Shown here piece by piece: positions 11,901 through 24,443 of a stretch of DNA of 64,000 nucleotides (the first letter of the stretch is position 1; every line of letters begins with the position of its first letter). The stretch comes from Pisolithus tinctorius. Taxonomy: Eukaryota; Basidiomycota; Agaricomycetes; Boletales; Pisolithaceae. The position numbers and the translations under genes were made by a program. The DNA lies in contig JANFAH010000049.1 of assembly GCA_024663395.1 (NCBI GenBank), positions 1 to 64,000 on the forward strand, in the 5' to 3' direction. Below the pieces are notes generated by a model. That model was not told the origin of the DNA, ran no database searches, and saw only the letters and a program-made list of their open reading frames with translations.

Positions 11901-14787
11901 TGCGGCGTGTTTTCTCATCACCAACAAGAGCCTTGAAGACGCCCGCAGGGACGGTGTTGGTGGCAGAGGAATTCTTGAAGTCCAGAGGAATAGGGGCACG
12001 ACGCGATTTTGGAGGTGCTGCAGCACGGAGGGCGCTGGTTTCGCTGACGTCATCATTCTCGAGCCCTTCAGCTTCAATGCCTGGCAGATTCTCATCGTTC
12101 TCAGCTCCGTTGTCAACCCCTTGTGAAGGCAGCGTCGGAAACCCAGAGAATGTGAGTGGTTGGAGAGGAGTGTGGAAATCTTGCGAACCTGCACGAGGGG
12201 ATGGCGGAGCAGAACGGCGGACGCTACGAGGGGTCTCTCCGATTGCAGGGAACCGGAACGAAGCCATGTTTTCTTTGCCACTATCATTGCCATCATCTGT
12301 CGTGGTGAGGGAGCCTCGGCGTTGTCTCTTTTCTCTACCTTGTTGCGCTCGGGTGGGAGAAGATCGTACTGGGGGAAGCGGCAATGGACGCGTTGTGGGC
12401 TCCTGTGGTGGAAATGGAAGTTGAGGCACCCCAGGCGGAGGTCGGAAAGTGAAACCCGTAGGCTTGAATTCTTGGGCTGATGCATTAAGTGGTTTACCCA
12501 GGGACGGTAATCGAGCATGACCAAGAGTGGGTGCTGGTGGGGGAGCTGCGCCATCGACTGACCACGAATTGGACCCACGGCTGGAACCGAATACGAAAGG
12601 CTTAGCATGAGGATTGAGACTTCCAGAAGCAGCTGCTGGAGGTCCAAATGCGTAATCAACTTGGAAGTGGTCAGATCCAACACGAGAATGCGCAAGGGCT
12701 GGGTCATGGATAGTAAACTGTCCGGAAGTTCCTCGAGAGTGAGGTAGCGGTGGCAACGGTCGACGGCCAGGTGTCGATGTTGATGACGGACGGAGAGCGG
12801 AATCGAGAGGGTCAATACCAAGAAACGACTCCCTGCGTTCGGCGTTTAGTCCTTCTTCACTTGGATTTGAAACAAAGTCGTAGTCGCCCCGAAGGGAAAC
12901 GCCGAATACACCCGTCGGAGGCGCAGGGAAATTGGGCAGCCGCCTCGGTGTTTCGATTTCCTGTCGTCTCTGCCGAAGTGACCGGCGTTGCATCCTCTCG
13001 TGACGAGCGCGCTCTTCGTCGGAAGGATTCGACCACTCTCCGATGCTCTGCTAGTGGAATGAAGTCATGAAAGAGACGAGAATAATCATATGGAAATCTA
13101 CCTCATCGTCAGACTCGTCCATACGCAAATCCTCTGAACCAGTCCACTCCCCAACGGCTTCCTTGTCCAAATCATCAATTCCCGGATTCCCAACGGGGCT
13201 CCGTACAGGCACAATGTCAACCTCGTCCGGCGTAACGCCATTGCGCACACCTCCAACGGATCTCAAGGACAACGTGTGTGACAACCTCGAGACGTGCCTT
13301 GAATGATGTGTGCTGGAATTTCTCATTGGGGCCACCATGTCTGGCTCCACTTCAGGCTGGCTAATGGGTTGCGTGATTCCTTCTTCATTTGCAACGTTCT
13401 GGTCCACGCCAGGTGTCTCTTCCTGGGCTCTTCTTCTTCTGGAATATCCAAACCGAAACCACGAACAAAATCAGGACGGCTGCTGCCACGACTGATTCCT
13501 GCAGTAAGAGGCGGTAACGTCACAGGCATACGACCTTGGGGTGCGTGAAGGCCATCAAAATGCGTAGACCCAAAGGGCGTGTCAGGCTCGATGCTGTCGA
13601 TCCAAGAACAGCACTTGGGCCGAAGGGGTTGAACGCAGCAGAGGGGTTAAAGTATGCAGGGTGTGCCATAGGTGGATGGGCAAGTGAGAGGCTGTAGCCA
13701 TGCTTGTTCTGTTGGAATGCCTGCGAATTAGGGGACGGCGACAAATTCACCGGGGGTTGTGGAGAACTTGACAACGAGTTGGATGTGGAAGCATTTTGCG
13801 ATCGGCGCAGCTCATTTAATTTGAAATACAACAACGATGGATCGGCCGGGGATGATATCTATGGAAGCATGCACATGAGATGAGCTGAACACGTTGACCA
13901 TAATATGGAGGGTGCTTACTGAGGCTGCTCGAGCATGCGGTGCATGAATTGGTAAAGAACCTCCAGATCCTCGCTCAACACCCAACTTCTCCAGCCTCTC
14001 CTCTATCAGTCTTTGTTTTAAGGTATCCCATGCAAACTGACAATGCAAGACTCAGTGTTCTACAAAACTACAGAACATTCACCGCCTTACCTTTCCTGGT
14101 AAGAAGACATCAATAGCATTGGGTATCGCATATCGCCAAGCATCCGGGGGGAACAATTCCGCGGTATCAATTTCTGGAGGTATTATAACTGGTTCTTCCG
14201 TGCTTGTCGTCGGCATCGGCGTTCGCGCCCATGAAGGACGCGAAGGTGGGTCGCCGTTTGTTCCGGGTATCGTCTCTACTGGGAGGTTAACGACTATTTT
14301 CTTTCCCTTTTGCATAGTCGGTGGGGTGGTTGAATAGCCATTGGGCTATGCTTACGCCCAGGACCTCCAAGTGGTGCCTTAGGTGGACCTCCGATGCTTA
14401 CACTGGGTTGCCTTCGGATTCTGGGTATGAATGGCTGTCCGAAAGATGGTGCCGTGATATGCGAAGGAAATCCCTGTCCCAGAGGTGTGATGGGTATCGC
14501 AGTTGGCGGTGGGGAAGCCGGGATAGTGTACCATGCTTGCATGGGCTTTGTGAAGAGCGTACGCAGGACGACCTGGCGCATTTGGCGGTTGCGGCTGGAA
14601 AAAAGGTTGCATGGGTGTCTGGAGTGGAGGATGTCCTATCGAGAATGGGGGCGGAGGATGATAGCTCTGCTGCAGAGACGTCGGCAGCCCGGAGAGAACA
14701 TGGCTTGTCTGCCATCAAATGGCTGTTGCATACCAAGCGACGGGGGAATACTGAGACGGGGAGGGGTTGTCTTACTTGCGAGGCCAT
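8999..14787 (-). CDS. Large coiled-coil protein of unknown function
   Basis: I do not recognise a named family. The gene reads from ATG 14787 through Pro-rich N-terminal exons to a block containing WRYAIPNAIDVFLPGK (about 14160-14090) and then EERLEKLG, which looks like a conserved globular patch. Next is an acidic segment (GLDIPEEEEP, DEVDIVPVRSP) and a long exon of nearly 800 codons (12993-10612). That exon starts low-complexity with many RRPLPPLP-type tracts, then becomes helical and charged. The last third (about 10700-9300) is strongly coiled-coil, rich in E, Q, L and R. The end is Pro/Ser-rich with a stop at 8999. Total length is about 1,750 residues. Frame breaks occur at about 14740, 14690, 10650, 10540 and 10380, all one base. 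Such architecture suggests a scaffold, perhaps cytoskeletal or at cell tips or septa; that is inference only. Confidence 0.65.
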
Positions 14788-15202
14788 ATTTGCCCGTGGA
14801 CTAGCTGTCGTGGAGCTGGCTGCTATTCCGGTCGTCCCGTATGGTACCAGAAGGCGAGATAGCGAGACGAGCTTTGCACGGTGCGGTGACTCGAGAACCT
14901 AGCTGTCCTTGCCAGGTGGGTATCTAACGTCGAAGACAAGCGTTAGCGGCGACAAACCCAAGGAAAAGTCGCCTTGTCCGCGAAAAAACTCTATCCGTGC
15001 CAAACGGCAGGGGAGCAGCAGAAACAAAATGTAAAAGACAACTCAATAGACAAGGAGTACCCAGCCCGACATTCGCTTATCCCCCACGTGCTCTCCATTA
15101 CAATGGGTCCAGAAAAAAAAAACTCGTCACATTGCAATTGTATAAGATAAATTACGAGGTCATTAAAGGCGTCGGATAGTACAACGAAGAAAGACCAAGG
15201 GA
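14788..15202. other. Intergenic, TOP2 3' end to coiled-coil gene promoter
   Basis: These 415 bp separate two genes on the minus strand. I see A-rich runs (about 15110-15125) but no coding signal. It holds the TOP2 terminator and the downstream promoter. Confidence 0.5.
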
Positions 15203-18200
15203 TCAGTCATCCTCAAACATATCATCATCATCATTATCATCATTATCGTCGTCAGAGCCCGAGTCAATCTCGATGTACTTCTTGACCTTATTCGTCGCAG
15301 CGCGTCTCGGTGCAGGCGCACGAGCAGCCACTGTATCACTCATAACGATTTCGTCATCGTCGCTGGCTGTCTCTTCTTGGATGGCGGCTTCTTGGCAGGT
15401 ACCGGCTTGCTGCCCGATGGTTTCCGTGCAGCGGGTTTCTGAGCAACTTCTGGGGGCGTGGAGGACTTCTTGTCGAAGAAATCGGTCACTGACGCCTGAC
15501 CAATCTTCTTTTTCTTCGTCGCAGGCCGGACATAAGCCTCGTCGTCATCGCTATCATCTGCCGTGGTAGGCCTAAAACGAGGATAAGATGATAGTTCTAT
15601 TCTGCCAGGCACTAGACACGTACGATTTCCTCTTGGGCCCGTCCTCCTGTGCTAACGCCTTCCCTTTCCCCTTGTTCGGAGCAGGAACAGCCATCTCAAT
15701 ATCCGAATCAGAGTCGGGCAGCTTCAGTGCTTTCGCAGCTTTCTTCGGCGGAGGGCCAGTAATCTCCAGATCGGAGTCCGAGGCAGGTTCGGCCTTCTTC
15801 GCCACGTTTTTGACAGGGGCCTTCTTAGGCGCGGGAGCAGGTTTTTCGTCTTCGCTCTCGATCTTGGATGGTCCAGCAACCGCAGGCTTGGGCTTGGGTT
15901 TAGGTTCAGCCTTCTTCTTTGCAGCAGCCTTGGACGGTTTGAAATCATCCTCTGAATCATCTGAGTGGAGAGCTTTACGAGGTCTAGCGATTGTCAGTGA
16001 TTTTCGGTGCTCGAGGGTAGCCTGCTTCTTCTTAATCTTTTTGCCGTTGGCATCAAGTAAACTTCGGCTCTCATATTCCTGACACGATTTCTGGTGCAAC
16101 GGTTAGCTGCGGGTGTTTGAGGTTTGGAAGTTCCCTACCTCCCACTCCTTCAAGAAGTTATCGAGGTCTTCGTTCCACAATCCTCTGGGTGTACGCTCGA
16201 GCAAGGCTAATAATTCAGCTTCTTTCTCCGCGGCTTGTTGAAGCAGTTTTTCAATCTAATCACCCGTGTCATAAACCAGGAATACCACAAAGCATTTTGG
16301 TACTTACCTTCTCCTTGGTCAAGCTCCAGATAGCCATGCCCAATAAGTAATCATAATCTGTGGAACCAGCGGCTTCCTCAGCCTCAGCCGCATCATCGTC
16401 TTGGTTGATGACTTCTTCAGTCTCTCCCGCGGCTTTTGCCTTGCTTACTTTTGGGAACGGACGGAATTTGAGCTTGCGCAAGTCGGCAATAATGTCTGCC
16501 TTCTTGCGGTTCGAAACCACTAGTTCCTTGTCCACTATCATCTTCACGAATCGAGCCTGATTGGACAATCGCTCAAACTGAGTCTGCAACTCGTTGGCCA
16601 GGAAGTCCTATATCGTAATTTTTCAGGTCAGTGGGACTATACCCTAAAGCAGTCAGATAACTGACCTTCCGCTTCTGATAATATGCGAGTCGTTTGGGGT
16701 AAAACTCTTCGATAATCTCCTCTGGGGAATCATACTTCTGAATTTTGCCCTCGAAGTTGAAACAAATCATGTTGCTGGTATTGACCTTGCTCGTCAACTT
16801 GAAGAATTCAACAAGCCCTTGTTCCTCAGCCTTCTCTAGGTCCTTAGCTCCCATAGTGATGACGAAGTGCACGTTCACATTGTCGTGGTGTTCCTTGTAA
16901 TCCTGACGAGTGGGTTAATCTTAATGTTCCGCATCGTGGAATGCATGAAGTACCTTGATTACACCGTCACCTTTCTCTCCAATCATAGCTTCCAACTCCG
17001 CCTTGTAACTCTGAGTCCATTTATGAATGGGTAGCTCAGTGATCTCAACAGTTGTATCATTAATTTTGCGTGCGATACCGGTGACGTCGTATTTGTGGTC
17101 GCCAACTTTTCTGACGGTACCCTTAAATCCTTTCCACCAAGGCAGCATTGGCACCATCTCTTCGCCGTCCATGAGGCGACGGAGGTTCGCGATAATGTCA
17201 ACAGGATTGTACGAGGGGATATTAGTGCTCCAACCTATGAAGTTTAATAAACACCTCGCTAGACACCAGGCGAATGATTTACCGGTTCCGATACCCTCAG
17301 CACCATTGACAAGTACCAGCGGAATAACTGGCATATAATACTCCGGTTCGATCCAATCATTGTCTTCCTTCAAGTACGTCAGGAGAGGGTCATCCGCGGG
17401 ATTAAAATCGTCCTCGTCCAAGGTGACAACTCAGTGAAGATATACCTAGCCGAGGCGTGGTCTTTACCACCCTGATCACGTGTACCGTACTGCCCATTAG
17501 GCAGTAAGAGGTTAAGGTTATTGGATCCGACGTAGTCCTGCGCGAGGTTCACAATCGTCATTGTAAGAGAAGCCTCTCCATGATGGTAGGCCGCCACTTC
17601 CGAAATATAACCAACAGTTGGGCAACCTAAGAAAAAAGCAAGTCAAGATATGTAGAACAAGCCATCAACAAAACAAACCTTTATTTCTTTCTTTAGTTTA
17701 CGCTTGAAACAACCCCAGATGACTTTGCGTGACCTGGTTTGAGACCGTCAGCCATGGAGGGAATAGACCGCACATTGTCAGCCATCGAGAAGAGGATAAG
17801 TTCTCTGTTGATGAAATCAGAGAATGGGATTTCATCCATGTTGTGATCCAGATATGTCCCCGGCTGTAACTTCAGAGTATGTGCTATTGCGAATACGGTC
17901 GAGCTTACTTTAAACTGCCGTAACCATTCTTTGCGTTCGTCCGCCTTCTTCTTACTGAAAGCAAGTCAATGAGATCTCTGTCGCCTTCTTGCGTGGTTGC
18001 AAAAGGTATCATGTGCTTCGCCATGTTGCTAAAGTAGTACCGTGCATCTGCATCACTGGAAGTACCAGACCCTTTGAACATCAATCACTACGAGCCCGAC
18101 GAGCATCTGAGACGCAGATTTCCTGACCTTATAATACTTTGAGTCCCATTTGTGTGCATCGGGTGTATTTTCAAGCCATTGTTCATATCCGGGATTGTAA

Positions 18201-20550
18201 AGAAGTCGATCCGCTGTTTGCCTTTGCTGACCTACACGCATGTAGCATGGGCATCAAACGAAAAAGAGACGGCGGTCTCACTTACCCTCACAATTGGCGT
18301 CACGAATTCCACCAAGAAGTTGGGAACTTTTAGCAACGACGGGAAGAAATGATCAGAAAGTTAATCAGAGGCCCTTAATATGAGATCCATCGTGATCCTA
18401 CGTGACCAAGCTTCACCAATCAGCACGTGCACCGAATCTAGCGACGAACCTGATCCGTCATGATCATCAGCCGCCATAGCGCAAGCTGCTGACACTGATA
18501 TATTCTTTTTGTGTGCAACCCCATGATCTTCTTAATATTTTGAATCTCCTCGTTCTTCATGATTTGGTCGTGTTTCGCTTCGCGAACGTTGAGTAACTTT
18601 CCGCGTACGGGAACACGCCGAAGTGATCACGCCCAACTACACCAAGCCCAGCAACGGCTAAGGCTTTGGCGAATCTCCCTCGGTCAAAATAAGCGTACAG
18701 CGCTCTGCGTACTTCGTGCCAGCGTTATTTGCGTCGGCCAGTTTGGTCATACCAGTGAGACTGTAGTAATCAGAACTAAATGCGCTATGTAGCTCAGTAC
18801 GCGTACCGATTACGCTTCGACCCATCAGTTTTCTTGATTTGCTGGTCAGCTTTAAACTTGGCCCAGTTCAACACTTGATCGACGATGGAAGACTTTTGAA
18901 CTTAAATACTATAAGCCACGATAACACGCATATAGACAGGTACAACCAAACCTTTCTTCATGAAATCTTCCGATATTGTGGGTTTCGTTCCGAATTTTGA
19001 AGCAGTCAACGTCAGCGTCTCCTTTGTCTGACTGTCAAAAGTAGGATTCTCGATGAGGGCATTCACGAAGATCCACATGTGATTCTTGATCTGGGCGGGC
19101 TTGACGGTAGCACCTTTGTTCTTCTTAGTGATAGCGGTAATGAGGTTCTTCGCTATTTGATCTGCCATGAAGTTGACGTGGGTGCCACCCTTCGTAGTTG
19201 CGATGGAATTGGCAAACGAGACTGTTGGAACGTCCCATCGGAACGGCGAAGGCGACTTCCCACCGATCACCTATTTGCTCGTGGATCAAAGATGGTTTCA
19301 CCAGCGCAGCACCACCGGATGCTGCAGAGGCTTCTGCTGCAGCAGATGAGAGATACAATTCAACGTATTGTTTGAAATTCTTGATCTTCAAGCGCTCGTC
19401 GTTGAGGAAAACCTTGACGTTCCTGACGGTGCCCGCCAGATCGTAAACACGACGCTTCAGAAGAGACACAGTATCTTCATCGATTCTACTCATACCAAAC
19501 CGCTTCAGGTCGGGTTTGAACGTGACCCTAGTGTACTCTTCGCCTTTGCCATTCTTCGTTATCTTCGCATTGCCGCATTTATTCATGTTATCGGTCCAAG
19601 TTTGCTTGTACTTCAAGCCAGTATTCTTGTCAGCGGTGTCGACGGTGAATTCAGAGAGTATATGTTTGCTAGCTTTGCACCGTATCCGTTGCGACCACCA
19701 GTGAGTTTCTTTTCGTCATCGTCGTAATTAGAAGATGAAAGAAGGTGACCGAAAATGCTGAGGAATGTACATCTTCTCTTTGGAGTGCATTTCGATGGGT
19801 ATACCACGGCCATTGTTGTAGACTGATATCGTTCCTTCCTCTACATCAATGTTCACTTTGATGTATCCATGGTGGGATCATTGATCTTCATACTGCTAAA
19901 TTAACGCATAGTGCACTCCTGGATAGCACACGTACCTTGTTGTCGGCAGCATTGACAAGGATTTCGTCAACGATCTTGAAAAAGCCAGGAACGTACTTGA
20001 CCTCTCGGTGTGTCATACGATTGTTTTCGGAGTCATACGTCCACATTGGCTGTGTGATAGTCTCGACACTACCAATGTAGGAGTCTGGTCGTTTGAGAAT
20101 ATGCTCGAGTTGAGTCAACTGTTTGACAAAGATTCAGCTGAGAACTTTGACACCACCATCGATAAATGATCAGTTTCGCACCTTTTGATACATTTCCGAC
20201 GCGGTTTTGTCCTTCCGGCCATTCGTCACTGCGATGGGCCCCGAAACACCGTCATCTGAGGCATCCTCCAGGTCGTCCAACCCGTCGCCGTCAGCGTTTT
20301 CATCCTTGGGGCAAGTACTTTCTTCTTAGGACCCGGCTTTGACTCGCGGGGTTTGGCAGCTTTCGTAGTCGTCTTCGCGGCCTTCTTAGCGGGTGCCTTG
20401 GTCTGGGTGCACAAAGTGGCTCGCGCGACACGATCACCCAACAGAAGCAATTAGACTTACTACTTTTCTTTGGTGGAGGCGAGTCGTAGTCGCTCACACT
20501 CTCGTTGCCGGAAATGGCGTCGAGGTCAAAATTCTCTCAGACGAACTCAT
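15203..20550 (-). CDS. TOP2: DNA topoisomerase II
   Basis: Type IIA topoisomerase that passes one duplex through a double-strand break, essential for chromosome segregation. ATG at 20550 opens an acidic N-terminus (MSSSE..NFDLDAISG). The GHKL ATPase domain follows: LEHILKRPDSYIGS, DEILVNAADNK (N-box), YNNGRGIPIEM, GGRNGYGAKLANIYS. The transducer and toprim parts run to about 18.5 kb. The breakage-reunion domain has NGQYGTRDQGGKD and SARYIFTELS, whose Tyr (codon near 17440) is the catalytic residue. NGAEGIGTG and the C-gate follow. The C-terminal tail is Lys/Pro/Ser-rich with VTDFFDKK and finishes in an acidic Asp run before the stop at 15203. There are about fifteen introns. Frame breaks near 20535 and 15375 are single missing bases. 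It sits directly downstream of GCN20 on the same strand. Confidence 0.93.
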
Positions 20551-20687
20551 CGTGGCCGTCGATGGTTGAGCGGTGCGCAACTCGACACGAGATGCCAAAG
20601 ACGTGTTTTCGTCACGTGACGCAGTCGACGCGACAATCACGTGCAAAGTATGCAGTACACTACACGAAGTACAAGTACGTGGTAACC
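20551..20687. promoter_or_regulatory. TOP2 promoter / GCN20 3' UTR
   Basis: Only 137 bp separate the GCN20 stop codon from the TOP2 start codon on the same strand. Transcription of TOP2 must begin within or just upstream of the GCN20 3' end, so the transcripts probably overlap. Confidence 0.5.
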
Positions 20688-23600
20688 TCAAGGACGTGCC
20701 TTCACATTGCTTACAATAAGACTCTGAGAACGTTTAGCCATATTAGCAGCCGAATTGACGAGCATATACACACTCACCTTGTAGCTCTGCACATCGCCCA
20801 TGAACTTCGAGACGGTTCCATTGGCACAAACCCATATACAGGGGGCAATAGGCATGAAGAAAATCGACAGTAAAACCTCGCACTAACCTCCTTCGCCACT
20901 GAGGTAATGAATCGCTCGTCGTGCGAGATCACAATAACTCCTCCATTCCAGGTATTCAACACAGTCATCAGAGCATCCAAACCCTGGGAGGAAGTTAATC
21001 GGACACGACAAACATATAGAAAGCTGGTCTACACACCTCGATATCGAGATGGTTAGTAGGCTACAAAAAGGACATCGTGAGTCTGACCCCATACAGAACA
21101 AAGTCATGGGTCCCCACCTCATCCAGTAGCAAGACATGAGGTTTTTGTAGTGACAAGACAGCAAAGGCTACGCGCGATTTCTGACCACCAGAAAGTGTAC
21201 CGATGAGCTGCAAACTACACAACATTTCGGACGAGTGCGATAACCGAACATCCAAGAACTACACACCCTGTCATTCCACTAATTTGGAAGTTACCCAGGT
21301 GGCTCCGATACTCCTGTTCTGTCCTTCCGGGGAACTTGGAAGCCAAAAACTGGACGGGTGACATCGTGGGGTTGAGTGTGTCAACGTGGTGTTGCGAGAA
21401 GTATCCTCTACACGGAGACATTTACATACTGGAAAATGGGTAGATGAAGGACCACTTACATTCGTAATCGGCCATTTCTATTGCAGTCTCCACTAAGAGG
21501 CTTCAACTCCGACGTCAGGAGCTTGATGCTGAAAAGTAGATGCATGAGTGCGCCAACCTGATGAGGCTATTCAGGACATACAGCGTAGACTTTCCTGCAC
21601 CGTTAGCTCCGACGATAGCTATTCTTGAATCCAAGCTAACGTCGAAGTTGACGTTCCTCAAAATAGGTTTATCTGGATTATATCCGAAGGTCACTTCAGA
21701 AAGCTGAAGCAAGGGTGGAGATATCTTTTCTGTTTCTGGGAATCTAGGGAGCAATGCTTAGACATCCCCGTGGGGCAGGACAACTAAAGGGAACACACTT
21801 GAATTTCTCAGTCTCTTCTCTTCTGGTGGTTCCAGATCAGGCAGCTAGGATTCGTTAGCAAGTGTCGCAGGTCTTCGCGAAGGTCTTAATACCTTTTCCA
21901 GTATCTTCAACCTCATTTGAGCTTGTGCAGCTGCAATCACGCAGTGTGTCAGACACCTGGCTCAGAAAGATAGAACGAGAACGACTCACCTCGGTTGGCG
22001 TTGTATCTCCATCTGTCTACGAATGCCTGAGGTGTTTGCGATATTCCATTTGGTTTTCGTATTCCTTCGCAGATTGCGATCTCGCTCCGATTTAGTAGAA
22101 TAGAATTGAATAAAGTTTCTGCAGAGAATTGTTGACAATCCAAAGGAAACGGCTCTTCTCGACATACCCTTTATAATAATCCAGTCTCCCTGAGTGTTGA
22201 TGGACTATGTCCGTGGCAACCGCATCTCTAAACCACAGTGAACCGACGATAACGCGGAACCGCAATCACCAACTCACAAGAAAGCACGGTCATGAGATCT
22301 GAAAGATGTTGTTCAGTCAGATCAGAGATGGAGAAGAGGTGCACGAACACTACGAGTAACGTGCCGGGCCATGTCTGCAAGTAATCCTCCAACCACGCCA
22401 ACGCATTTAGATCAATGTGATTTGACGGCTCGTCCAGTAGTAGCAGTGCTGGCTAGCAGAAAAAAGTCGGTTTATTACACACCAACTCTTTGGGTTGAGC
22501 GTACCTTCACGAATAGAGCTCGAGCAAGCGCAAGACGCATACTGCGAAGGAATTTCTGGCGATAAATGTTTGTGAAGGCAACAATAACACATACCGCCAA
22601 CCTCCACTGAATGATTTCGTCGGCTTCGACTGGTCTTCCTCACTGAAACCGAGACCTTAACACAAGACAGATTAGACGTGAAGCTAGTCAACGTTGTAGG
22701 ATCGCACCGGCAAGTAGCGCAGCAGCTCTGGAAGGGCCGCTCTCTGCGTCCATGTCACTTAGTCGTGCATGAACTTCTGCAAGTCTCGACGAAGCTTCCT
22801 CTTTTTCTTCCTCTACACGCTTGTCATCCCCCTCCTCAAGCTCTGTGAGCTTGGCATTTAGAGCCTTCTTCTTTGAGTAGATGATCTCGCCACACGTCTG
22901 CTTTGAGAACAGAATCCAAGGCTGTGGTATCATCGCCAACGATCTAGCAAAACACCTTAACACCATTACCATCCATCTCACCAGTGACAGACAAACCTCT
23001 TGTTCCACGAATAGAATTGTGATGTGTGGTGGAATTGGTACTTCACGCATAGCAATGTCTGAGGAGAGTAGATTTTCCAACACCTGACAGACTTTCAGCC
23101 AAATTCGAGAGAGAAAAGGTAGCAAAGCATCCACCGTTGCGCCCGACCAAACCATAACGGCGACCATAGGCAAGGGTAAGAGTTGCACCGGACCTAACGG
23201 AAATTATGAGTTAGTGATCTACATGCATGAGAACATTTTGACGTACAGAATACGATTTGAGCCAAAGTTGACGTCGATGTTCGTGAGATGAATGTCTTTG
23301 CTTTTGTTTTTCGCACTCGCAGCAGCCTCAATAGGATTGATCTTCAAACCGTGCCAGTCAGAACACGGACTTCTGAGCAAGAGGGGAGACATTACCTTCA
23401 TGAACATCTCTTCATAAGATTGCTGCATGGAAGTGAGATACGAAGGAATCGCAAACAATCTGGGAGACCTGCCTGTTTGCGGTGCTGGTCAAGAGTTTAG
23501 ATCCCTCATAGAGATCCCTCCGCGCACGTTTCTCGATTTTGGCCTGCAGATGGCATGTTAAACGCAGAAAAGTCCGTTTGAATCCCAACCACTGCTCACC

Positions 23601-24058
23601 CTGAGTTTGGCCTCTTGTTTTTCGAGTTTTTTGACATCGACACGGGATGCCCTGTCACAGATGAGACGAGCACCAGTGCAAGAGGTTCTCTGCGCTCACT
23701 TTGCCTTGTTGATGCTTTCGAGGTCAACAACGCCTTCCCCGAGAGCGATGGTATTGGATATAGCACCGGCTTTACTCAAGTCCACGACTTTATCCAGCTT
23801 CATCAACTTCGGACGAGTGCTGTTCTTCGCCCGTGCTGCAAGTTGTTCAGAGAGGAGCTCTCTGAGTCTAGCCATGAGCCTCTGTACGTCCTTCGGACGG
23901 TCTATCCCTAGCGAGTCGAGTATATCATTGGCAACTTGAAGAACATCCTCTTCTGCGCCAGCGTCATCCACGAGATATCCAGAGAGGTACTGGACGATGG
24001 GCTCTTCGGCGCCGGGAACACGGACAAGATTCCTTTGATATCTCCTGGGTAGACATTC
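20688..24058 (-). CDS. GCN20: ABCF ATPase GCN20 (translation regulator)
   Basis: Soluble twin-cassette ABC ATPase without membrane helices. With GCN1 it carries the uncharged-tRNA signal to the eIF2alpha kinase GCN2. ATG 24058 starts an N-terminal helical domain ([23 protein letters not shown]) that binds GCN1, then LGEGVVDL and [11 protein letters not shown]. Cassette 1 has [10 protein letters not shown] with an intron inside the Walker A loop, [21 protein letters not shown] and the C-loop SFSGGWR (about 22615). Cassette 2 has [26 protein letters not shown] (about 21600), [14 protein letters not shown], Walker B HVLLLDEPTNHLDI and [12 protein letters not shown] final exon ends [11 protein letters not shown], stop at 20688. 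At least three single-base breaks (about 24048, 24020, 23053). The REVPIP and EQEV signatures separate GCN20 from ARB1 and NEW1. Confidence 0.9.
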
Positions 24059-24443
24059 CCAGAATGCCAGGAGTGACGGCTGGTGACAGGTTTAATTCCG
24101 GCTTACGGCGGGGAGATCGAAAGCGTTGATTGGTGGAGGTCGGGACTCTTTAGAGTGGACTACACTCCTACAGTAGCAGCGCCGGGGTGAAATCCGACTC
24201 GAAATATGGTATTGAGAACTACAATTCACTGTGTACAGTGTAGTAAAACTCCTCCGACGTAGCATGACCATACTTTGGTATCAGTTCCACAATGTAAACT
24301 AATTGCCCCATGTATGGCGGCAGTAAACGTATAGTTTGTATACATCATTTCCTCTGGCAGAGTACGTCTTTGAAGTGCTTCTTTACTTCGTTGCGGCGCA
24401 CTTGCATCGCTGGATTACACAGACCCGCATTATAAACCCAATT
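24059..24443. promoter_or_regulatory. Divergent promoter region, GCN20/CofD-like gene
   Basis: The 385 bp lie between two divergent start codons. No strong TATA box or repeated motif is seen. Confidence 0.45.

Noticed and set aside
15205..15262. ATC/GTC trinucleotide repeat resembling a microsatellite
   Set aside because: It encodes the acidic Asp-rich C-terminus of TOP2 and is better explained as coding.
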